This document shows, one piece after another, positions 1-5,143 of a stretch of 5,594 bases of DNA (positions are counted from its first letter, which is position 1; the number at the start of each line of letters is the position of its first letter). The notes beneath the pieces are model-generated. The model saw nothing but the letters and a program-made list of their open reading frames with translations. It ran no database searches and had not been told where the DNA came from. The DNA is from Chryseobacterium gleum (lineage in GTDB: Bacteria; Bacteroidota; Bacteroidia; Flavobacteriales_D; Crocinitomicaceae). The stretch lies in contig CALPUT020000187.1 of NCBI GenBank assembly GCA_943326825.2, positions 1-5,594 on the forward strand. The letters run 5' to 3'. The position numbers and the translations under genes were made by a program.

Positions 1-1801
1 ACGTAACCATTGGTAAAATAAATGGGAAAGTTGCTTGTATTCTAACTACTGTTGAAAAACGAATATCGTATGGATTATTGTTTTGGAAAAAGTTTAAATA
101 ATCAATGTTTTCATATGAATTAGACATGTTTTGAGGTCCACCACCTGATTCTGTAATAAACGAAAGGGGTTGAGAAGATATTAACAATCTTCTTCCATCA
201 TTGATGATTGTTGGATTGAAAATCATAACAGGTATCATCGCATTTCTCTCATAATACTTGTAATAACCTAAAGAATGATTTAAAACGTTGTTAGTATTTT
301 CATGTAATTGTTGTTCAAATGAATATCCACGATCTTTAGGGTAGGTGAAGCCATTGATTTTAATCTTTTGATAACGGAAAAACATGTCGTTAGTTGAAGC
401 TGTAAAAAACAACTTATTCAACATATCTTTAGCTATGTTTTGACGATAAATACCTGAATAAATATTATTAATTTCTCCTTTTTTATAACGTAATAAGATT
501 TCTCTAAAATAAGCTGCACCAACCATTCCGCCAGAAGCCCCAGTTATTAATTGAGTGTGTTTAAATAGTTGACCATTAAGTTTTTCGTCAGTTTTTTGAA
601 GAACGGTTAATGTCCATAAAGCACTTCTCGTACCACCTCCAGAAGTATTTATTAATACTAATTTAGGTTTATCTTCACCAGTGTTTGTTTTCCATTTATT
701 TAGAATTTTAATATAAGAATGTAGTGATTTTTGTTCTGTATTTTCACTATTAATTGATTCTTCAATTTTTTCTATACTGTATTCCTGCCTTTTGTTTGGT
801 GAGTAGTTGAGTCCGTATGCATAGTTTTTGTAATTGAAAAATGAGCTATTTACACTTAAATAATTCATCCCCATGAAACAGCAAATCATTATTGGATAAG
901 TCCATCTATGAAACCAAGATAACAAGGCGCTAAACAACATTAAAATGATTGTCAACAATAAAATAAAACTCATTGCTGCAGGCATATTAAAGAAATTATA
1001 ATCTCTAAATCCTCCTAGTATGAAAAACGAAATAATTGTAATTAACTCAAAAACGGAAGTATTTACACGATTTTTAGCGAAGACTTTTTCAATTAATTCT
1101 TCGTCTAAATGTTGAACTGTTCTACTTTTGAAAAGCTTAAATTTGGTTCCTATATAAATGTATGATTTCTCATCGTGTTGTTGAAAAGCATCGTACCATT
1201 TTTCTTTGTTGTGAATTACTGAATTTATAGGTTTAGGTGATTGATTATTGTCATTTGCCGCATTTTTAATTAGTGAAAATGGATTTTTGTTGGTTGGGAA
1301 AAAATATAAAAGAGATAATAGTAAAAAAAATATTATTCCTCCAACGTAAGAAAGTATGTATATAAATACTTGACTTCCATTAGCGTGTTCTTCGTTTAGT
1401 TGGAAATAAGTTAAGTTATAAATATAAATAACATTGAAAATTAATGGAATAATAAAGTTATTTAAACAGAATTTTAAGAATGGTTTAGTCACAACAACTA
1501 AGAATGGATAATAGGGCCCAAGTTTGATGTAACTGTAGGTGTTGAATCCCATAATAAATCCGCCAACTGAAAAACCAATAAATAAAAATGACCAGCTGTT
1601 CACTTCACCAAGATATTCAGGTGAAAAGAAAAGCAAAGGAACACCATAAGCTTTACCAACATTATCAGTAACAATTAGCAATAGTATTAACCAATACAAA
1701 ATTGCTAATAAATTGTACTTAAGATGACCAATAAAAAGCTGAACAGGAAAAAATGATTTTACGAAATTCAGTATTGGTAATTTATTTGTATTCATATCCA
1801 T
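1..1801 (-). CDS. Membrane-anchored patatin-like phospholipase (3' end beyond window)
   Basis: The frame is open without a stop for 600 codons from ATG at 1801 and runs off the left edge; a second in-frame ATG lies at 1795, and a stop (1850-1852) bounds the frame upstream. The N-terminal ~315 residues are rich in hydrophobic stretches (about 31-46, 71-86, 112-130, 146-168, 252-264, 274-296, 302-315), so roughly six or seven membrane segments with a soluble stretch near 170-245. The patatin domain follows: the oxyanion loop SGGGTR at 387-392, the nucleophile elbow GASGG at 421-425 with Ser423, and the RIQATFPFILP segment at 588-597 that in this family shortly precedes the catalytic Asp (DGG/DAG). 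That Asp lies outside the window. By family, this is a Ser-Asp dyad acyl hydrolase acting on lipid esters at the inner membrane; the substrate is unknown. It lies 82 nt after the arginase-fold gene, same strand. A weak promoter-like pair (TTG at 1837-1839, TATATTTT at 1814-1821, 15-nt spacing, minus strand) could serve it. Confidence 0.88.
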   Translation of the reverse strand, partial: MDMNTNKLPILNFVKSFFPVQLFIGHLKYNLLAILYWLILLLIVTDNVGKAYGVPLLFFSPEYLGEVNSWSFLFIGFSVGGFIMGFNTYSYIKLGPYYPFLVVVTKPFLKFCLNNFIIPLIFNVIYIYNLTYFQLNEEHANGSQVFIYILSYVGGIIFFLLLSLLYFFPTNKNPFSLIKNAANDNNQSPKPINSVIHNKEKWYDAFQQHDEKSYIYIGTKFKLFKSRTVQHLDEELIEKVFAKNRVNTSVFELITIISFFILGGFRDYNFFNMPAAMSFILLLTIILMLFSALLSWFHRWTYPIMICCFMGMNYLSVNSSFFNYKNYAYGLNYSPNKRQEYSIEKIEESINSENTEQKSLHSYIKILNKWKTNTGEDKPKLVLINTSGGGTRSALWTLTVLQKTDEKLNGQLFKHTQLITGASGGMVGAAYFREILLRYKKGEINNIYSGIYRQNIAKDMLNKLFFTASTNDMFFRYQKIKINGFTYPKDRGYSFEQQLHENTNNVLNHSLGYYKYYERNAMIPVMIFNPTIINDGRRLLISSQPLSFITESGGGPQNMSNSYENIDYLNFFQNNNPYDIRFSTVVRIQATFPFILPMVT

Positions 1802-1862
1802 TTCATTAAATATAAAATATATTTTTGGAATGTCGACAATTGTTAAAGATTAATTCAATATT

Positions 1863-1890
1863 AAGTTGAACTAATTAAGAAGTTCAATTT
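1863..1890 (-). other. Imperfect stem-loop over the arginase-fold gene stop codon
   Basis: The arms 1866-1872 and 1881-1887 are perfect 7-bp inverted repeats (minus strand TTGAACT / AGTTCAA) around an 8-nt loop. They extend outward by a G-U and two A-U pairs to 1863 and 1890. The TGA stop at 1884-1886 lies inside one arm. The stem is A/T-rich and is not followed by a long U-run on the minus strand, so it is at best a weak terminator; it could also be an mRNA 3'-end processing or stability element between this gene and the patatin gene. Confidence 0.35.
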
Positions 1891-2858
1891 TGAAAGCTTG
1901 CATTTTGTTTTATGAAATCACTAACAAAATAGGATAACGCTTTTCCAACAATTTTTTCTTCATTTAATGTTACCGGTGCACCTTCAGGAAGATGTAAATA
2001 TGAAATATTTTTATGTTTTGCGATTGTGTGTATGTATTTTCGAGCATCATTAACCGTAAATCCACTTGGTGTATATGCGGATGAGGGCATGAATGTAATT
2101 GTATCGAGGTCTAATTCAATTCCAATTGGTTTATTGAATGAAACATGCGCAAAATGTTCGATGTCTTGCGTTAAAGAACGATTATTAAAAAGATAATCTT
2201 CAAAGAAAGTGAAATTGAAATTATTTGATTCAAGGTAAGTGTACATCGTTTCATTGTTGTATTGTTGATGTAATCCAAGAACAGAATAATGATCAAGATA
2301 TTGATGATGTTTTGCGTATGAAAAAGGATTCCCACTATGTCTTCCTTCTAATGCACGACAATCTGCATGTGGATCTAAATTGATGACATTTATTGACTCA
2401 TTTTTCGCAAGCGATGATGCCCAAATTAAAGGAAAAGCATTGTTATGTCCTCCTCCAATTACAATTGGAATTTTCCCTGAAAGAATAATTGGTTCAATAA
2501 TTGATTTTACAATTTCATCTAATTCAGAAATAAGTTCTCTACCTTTTTCTAAAGTTTCAAATAGATCGATTGACCTGATTTCGCCTAAAATGCAAATTGA
2601 ATTACCATTTAAAAAACGGTTGTCTTGCATGTTAATAAATCTACTAATAAACGCCGAAAAAGCATTTGCACTTCCTTGAAATCCAAGATTTGATTGAGGT
2701 CCAATATCTTCGGATATCCCTAAAATGACATACTTACACTCATTGTTTTGATAATCAAATTGACAAGTTTGACCAATTTTAGTTTCTCCTTCTCGAATGG
2801 ATAAAATTGATTGTAGGTGTGTTTTGGAGAAGCTGTTAAATGTGAAATTAGATTTCAT
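1884..2858 (-). CDS. Arginase/formimidoylglutamase-family metallohydrolase (HutG-like)
   Basis: This 324-residue protein carries the full ureohydrolase metal-site set: GGGHNN at 135-140 (His138), DPHAD at 162-166 (Asp162, His164, Asp166) and ELDLD at 248-252 (Asp250, Asp252). These correspond to the six ligands of the dinuclear Mn centre in arginases. Glu292 in LPEGAP sits where the family has its substrate-side Glu. The EGRHSGNPFSYA stretch (171-182) and the N-terminal GISEDIGPQSN segment (47-57) look like the Bacteroidota proteins usually named formimidoylglutamase, which split N-formimino-L-glutamate to glutamate and formamide in histidine breakdown. No other histidine-utilisation gene is visible here, so the substrate is open: arginine, agmatine, guanidino acids or another C-N amidine are possible. 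Length is normal and the protein should be cytoplasmic. The ATG overlaps the upstream thioesterase gene by 11 nt, which indicates co-transcription and translational coupling. Confidence 0.88.
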   Translation of the reverse strand: MKSNFTFNSFSKTHLQSILSIREGETKIGQTCQFDYQNNECKYVILGISEDIGPQSNLGFQGSANAFSAFISRFINMQDNRFLNGNSICILGEIRSIDLFETLEKGRELISELDEIVKSIIEPIILSGKIPIVIGGGHNNAFPLIWASSLAKNESINVINLDPHADCRALEGRHSGNPFSYAKHHQYLDHYSVLGLHQQYNNETMYTYLESNNFNFTFFEDYLFNNRSLTQDIEHFAHVSFNKPIGIELDLDTITFMPSSAYTPSGFTVNDARKYIHTIAKHKNISYLHLPEGAPVTLNEEKIVGKALSYFVSDFIKQNASFQN

Positions 2859-3264
2859 AATTTGAGATTAGTTTGATAAATGAAGCAGGAGGAGTAATTG
2901 GCCTCATGTTTTCTTTTGAAACAAATACTAAAGTTGTTTTAGCTATTGATAGCAATTCGTTTTTATCGTTTTTAATTTCGTAATCAAAAAATAAACGTGG
3001 ACCTTTTATTTCTTTTATTTTAGTGATTATAGTTAATTCATCATCATAAAAAGCTGGTTTATGGTATTTTACGTTAAATTCAGATACCGGTAACATAATA
3101 CCTTTATCTTCCATCTCTCGGTAACTCATTCCAACAGCTCGCATCGCCTCAACTCTTCCTACTTCGAAATATTGCGCATAATTACCATAATAGCAGTAAC
3201 CCATTTGGTCTGTTTCGCTATATCTAACACGTAAATGCGTGGATGAACAAAAATTTATCAACAT
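2848..3264 (-). CDS. Acyl-CoA thioesterase, YbgC/4HBT hotdog family
   Basis: This 138-residue protein is a single hotdog domain, the usual length for the family. The signature segment RYSETDQMGYCYYGNYAQYF (14-33) matches the 4-hydroxybenzoyl-CoA thioesterase / YbgC active-site motif, with Asp19 as the expected catalytic carboxylate at the start of the central helix, followed by EVGRVEAMR (34-42). The PVSEFNVKYHKPAFYDDEL segment (59-77) is the typical strand pair after it. By family it hydrolyses acyl-CoA or acyl-ACP thioesters in the cytosol, probably as a homotetramer; the acyl chain preference cannot be told. It is the first gene of the minus-strand block, divergent from dnaA, with a good promoter element 18-25 nt upstream of the ATG. 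AGGA lies just before the ATG, too close to be a standard Shine-Dalgarno. Its stop overlaps the start of the arginase-fold gene. FadM-like or DHNA-CoA thioesterase activity is an alternative. Confidence 0.9.
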   Translation of the reverse strand: MLINFCSSTHLRVRYSETDQMGYCYYGNYAQYFEVGRVEAMRAVGMSYREMEDKGIMLPVSEFNVKYHKPAFYDDELTIITKIKEIKGPRLFFDYEIKNDKNELLSIAKTTLVFVSKENMRPITPPASFIKLISNYEI

Positions 3265-3281
3265 AATCCTAAAACTTTAAT

Positions 3282-3289
3282 CAAATATA
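3282..3289 (-). promoter_or_regulatory. Probable promoter (-7 element) for the thioesterase operon
   Basis: On the minus strand this reads TATATTTG, an exact match to the Bacteroidota -7 consensus TAnnTTTG. It would put the transcription start near 3275 and give a leader of only about 10 nt before the ATG at 3264, which is common in this phylum. A clean -33 TTG is lacking; the nearest similar triplet is TGT about 22 nt further upstream, so the call rests on the -7 element and its position. Confidence 0.55.
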
Positions 3290-3322
3290 GACATTTAGAA
3301 TATTTTTTGTACATTTATTAAC

Positions 3323-3340
3323 TAGTAAAAAGTACAGTTT
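3323..3340 (+). repeat. Direct repeat, copy 1 (thioesterase side)
   Basis: TAGTAAAAAGTACAGTTT matches copy 2 at 3603-3620 at 17 of 18 positions (G versus C at the third), with 15 consecutive identical bases. The flanks also resemble each other (TTATTAACTA before this copy, TTAATAACTA before copy 2, with a 3-nt offset). This copy starts 58 nt upstream of the thioesterase start codon. Its role is unknown; a shared operator is the simplest reading. Confidence 0.7.
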
Positions 3341-3343
3341 TTT

Positions 3344-3382
3344 TAACTTAATTTTTTTTAAAAAAAGTAAAAAATTAAGTTA
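3344..3382. repeat. Perfect 14-bp AT-rich inverted repeat
   Basis: The arms 3344-3357 (TAACTTAATTTTTT) and 3369-3382 (AAAAAATTAAGTTA) are exact reverse complements, separated by 11 nt. Only two of the 28 arm bases are G or C. No U-run follows the hairpin on either strand, and it lies upstream of both divergent genes, so a terminator is unlikely. A palindromic protein-binding site, a cruciform or an easily melted element fits better. Confidence 0.7.
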
Positions 3383-3437
3383 GCTACCCTAAGTCTAATA
3401 TTTATCAGTTAGTTATAGAAAAGCTTAAAAAAATAAT

Positions 3438-3446
3438 TTTTACACA
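3438..3446 (+). promoter_or_regulatory. Candidate DnaA box
   Basis: TTTTACACA matches the relaxed DnaA-box consensus TTWTNCACA at every defined position, and differs from the strict TTATNCACA by one base. It lies 177 nt upstream of the dnaA start codon, a plausible place for autoregulation. A weaker relative with one mismatch (TTTTGTACA) is at 3306-3314. A single nonamer can arise by chance in such AT-rich DNA. Confidence 0.35.
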
Positions 3447-3504
3447 AGTAAAAGATTTCATTAAATCAATAGCAAAACGATTTTTTTTTTAACTTTTTTA
3501 TGTA

Positions 3505-3512
3505 AATATTTG
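3505..3512 (+). promoter_or_regulatory. Weak candidate -7 element for dnaA
   Basis: AATATTTG differs from the Bacteroidota consensus TAnnTTTG only at its first two positions as aligned (A for T; the second base A matches). It follows a T-rich tract (3481-3498) and would start transcription near 3519, just before the leader hairpin, giving a leader of about 100 nt. There is no clear TTG at the -33 distance. No better match was found on this strand between 3265 and 3622, so this is a best guess. Confidence 0.25.
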
Positions 3513-3528
3513 TATTCAGAAAAAAGAG

Positions 3529-3577
3529 AGAACTTCTTTTATGTCTAAGCGTTGATTTTCAACGAATAAGAAGTTTT
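3529..3577 (+). promoter_or_regulatory. Two-part hairpin in the dnaA leader with a mini-ORF
   Basis: An outer stem pairs 3529-3538 with 3568-3577 (ten pairs, one G-U; core AACTTCTT / AAGAAGTT). Inside it a second hairpin pairs CGTTGA at 3550-3555 with TCAACG at 3559-3564 around a TTT loop. ATG TCT AAG CGT TGA at 3541-3555 forms a four-codon mini-ORF (MSKR) that begins inside the outer stem and ends in the left arm of the inner hairpin; purine-rich GAGAG lies 10 nt before its ATG. The structure is followed by TTTT (3574-3577). It sits 46 nt before the dnaA start codon. It could control dnaA translation, attenuate transcription or stabilise the mRNA; no known riboswitch class is recognised. Confidence 0.45.
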
Positions 3578-3602
3578 AAAGATATATAAGTTAATAACTA
3601 TT

Positions 3603-3620
3603 TACTAAAAAGTACAGTTT
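3603..3620 (+). repeat. Direct repeat, copy 2 (adjacent to the dnaA start)
   Basis: TACTAAAAAGTACAGTTT repeats copy 1 at 3323-3340 with one mismatch, 280 nt away. It ends two bases before the dnaA ATG and so occupies the ribosome-loading region, where a Shine-Dalgarno is absent. A protein bound here could block transcription or translation of dnaA, or the sequence may itself matter for initiation. Confidence 0.7.
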
Positions 3621-3622
3621 CG

Positions 3623-5053
3623 ATGAGTAATACACATGAAAGCGCATGGAATGCATGTTTGAAAGTAATTAAGGATAACATTTCCTTGCAAGCTTTTAAA
3701 ACGTGGTTTGAGCCTATCATTCCCGTTAAGTTAGAGGATAACATTCTAACAATTCAGGTTCCTTCACATTTTTTCTATGAGTGGTTGGAAGAAAATTATA
3801 TTACTTTATTGAAAAAAGTTATTCAAAAAGAATTAGGGCCTGAAGGAAGATTGGAATACAGTATTGTTATGGAAAATAACAGTACAAATTCAACTCCTTA
3901 CACTGTGAAATTACCAGCGTTGAACAAGAAAGAACTGAAAAATGCTCCTGTATCAATGCCGTTGAATTTGAATGAAAATCAAATAAGAAATCCATTCATT
4001 ATTCCAGGTTTAAAGAAAGTGAATGTAGAGTCTAATTTGAATCCATCTTATTCATTCGATAATTTCGTTGAAGGAGATTGCAATAGATTAGCTAGAGCTT
4101 CAGGATTTGCAGTTGCAAACAAACCAGGAGGAACAGCTTTTAATCCATTATTGATTTACGGTGGTGTAGGTTTAGGGAAAACACATTTGGCACATGCGAT
4201 TGGGATTTCGATCAAAAATCAATTTCCGAATAAAACAGTTCTTTATGTAGGTTCTGAAAAATTCGCTCATCAATTCATCGATGCGATTAAAAATCAATCT
4301 ACAAATGATTTCATTCATTTCTACCAAATGATTGATGTATTAATAATTGATGATGTTCAATTCTTCGCTGGAAAAGAGAAAACTCAAGATGTATTCTTCC
4401 ATATTTTTAATCACTTACATCAAAATGGTAAACAGATTATCTTAACATCTGATAAACCACCAGTAGAGATGCAAGGAATGGAACAACGTTTATTGTCTCG
4501 TTTCAAATGGGGATTGTCTGCTGATTTAGGTGCGCCAGAATTAGAAACAAGAATCGCTATTTTAGAAAAGAAAATGTACGGAAATGGTATTGAGTTACCA
4601 AAAGACGTTGTTGAATATTTAGCTTATAGTATCAATACGAATGTTCGTGAAATGGAAGGTGCTTTGAATACTTTGTTAGCGCAAGCTTCATTGAATAAAA
4701 AAGCAATTACGATTGATTTAGCGAAACAAATGGTTGATAAATTCGTGAAAAACACTGCACGTGAAGTATCAATCGAGTACATACAAAAAGTGGTTTGTGA
4801 TTATTTCGATTTACCAATTGAAATGTTGAAATCAAAAACAAGAAAAAGAGAAGTTGTTCAAGCAAGACAAATTGCTATGTTCTTCTCTAAGAAAATGACA
4901 AAATCTTCTTTGGCAAATATCGGTTCTCATTGTGGAGGAAAAGATCATGCGACTGTTTTACATGCATGCAGAACTGTCTTGAATCTCTCTGAAACAGATA
5001 AACAATTTAAAGTTTATTTAGAAGATTTAGAAAAGAAGTTGACGATACAATAA
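3623..5053 (+). CDS. dnaA: Chromosomal replication initiator protein DnaA
   Basis: This 476-residue protein shows all four DnaA domains. Domain I (about 1-85) includes the WNACLKVI and FKTWFEPI segments used for self- and helicase-loader contacts. A short linker, domain II (about 86-140), follows. Domain III is the AAA+ ATPase: Walker A GGVGLGKTH at 180-188, Walker B VLIIDDVQF at 239-247 (Asp243, Asp244), sensor I LTSDKPP at 274-280, the Arg finger Arg293 in RLLSRF, and sensor II Arg342 in VREMEG. Domain IV binds the DnaA box: the basic loop with Arg407, Arg415 and Gln416, and the signature GGKDHATVLHACR at 438-450. DnaA-ATP multimerises at the origin, melts it and loads the helicase. The ATG at 3623 is the first in the frame after a stop at 3587-3589. 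The protein is full length and appears intact. It is divergent from the thioesterase operon and followed by its own terminator, so it is probably transcribed alone. Confidence 0.99.
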   Translation: MSNTHESAWNACLKVIKDNISLQAFKTWFEPIIPVKLEDNILTIQVPSHFFYEWLEENYITLLKKVIQKELGPEGRLEYSIVMENNSTNSTPYTVKLPALNKKELKNAPVSMPLNLNENQIRNPFIIPGLKKVNVESNLNPSYSFDNFVEGDCNRLARASGFAVANKPGGTAFNPLLIYGGVGLGKTHLAHAIGISIKNQFPNKTVLYVGSEKFAHQFIDAIKNQSTNDFIHFYQMIDVLIIDDVQFFAGKEKTQDVFFHIFNHLHQNGKQIILTSDKPPVEMQGMEQRLLSRFKWGLSADLGAPELETRIAILEKKMYGNGIELPKDVVEYLAYSINTNVREMEGALNTLLAQASLNKKAITIDLAKQMVDKFVKNTAREVSIEYIQKVVCDYFDLPIEMLKSKTRKREVVQARQIAMFFSKKMTKSSLANIGSHCGGKDHATVLHACRTVLNLSETDKQFKVYLEDLEKKLTIQ

Positions 5054-5058
5054 AATTG

Positions 5059-5085
5059 AAAGCCATTCGAAAGAGTGGCTTTTTT
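5059..5085 (+). terminator. Intrinsic terminator of dnaA
   Basis: The arms 5059-5068 (AAAGCCATTC) and 5073-5082 (GAGTGGCTTT) form ten pairs, one of them G-U, closed by a GAAA tetraloop (5069-5072), and run into a T tract (5080-5085). It begins five bases after the dnaA stop codon (5051-5053). On the minus strand the hairpin is followed by only a short, interrupted T-run, so it works mainly in the dnaA direction. Confidence 0.92.
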
Positions 5086-5143
5086 GTTTCTAACCATTAT
5101 CAAGAAAATGATTAAACTTGCAACTTGAAAGAATCCAGGTGAA

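Larger units (their letters stand above)
3265..3622. other. AT-rich divergent intergenic region upstream of dnaA, possible origin or control region
   Basis: This 358-base stretch holds no gene. By hand count about 70 bases are G or C (about 20%), far below the neighbouring genes. It separates the thioesterase operon from dnaA and so must carry both promoters. It contains the direct repeat pair, a long inverted repeat, one DnaA-box match, a T10 run (3481-3490) and a structured dnaA leader, all listed separately. Together these resemble a dnaA control region, and an AT-rich unwinding region next to a DnaA box would also suit an origin. However, only one convincing DnaA box is present, so origin function is not shown. 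Confidence 0.5.

Noticed and set aside
1814..1839. TTG plus TATATTTT as a promoter of the patatin gene
   Set aside because: The last base of the -7 element does not match, the spacing (15 nt) is short, and read-through from the upstream genes is equally likely.
2380..2679. Open reading frame of 99 codons on the plus strand
   Set aside because: It lies antisense and entirely inside the arginase-fold gene, whose protein has the full set of metal ligands; the plus-strand translation shows no recognisable domain.
3344..3382. Inverted repeat as a (bidirectional) intrinsic terminator
   Set aside because: The stem has almost no G-C pairs, no U-run follows on either strand, and the element lies upstream of both divergent genes, where no transcript needs ending.
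3338..3500. Second direct repeat TTTTTTTAACTT (3338-3349 and within 3481-3495)
   Set aside because: It is mostly a homopolymer T run with AACTT; expected by chance in DNA of this composition.
5113..5120. TAAACTTG as the promoter of the YigZ-family gene
   Set aside because: One mismatch to TAnnTTTG and no TTG at a proper distance (nearest at 5084-5086, 26 nt away, inside the dnaA terminator); noted in the gene entry but not listed as a feature.
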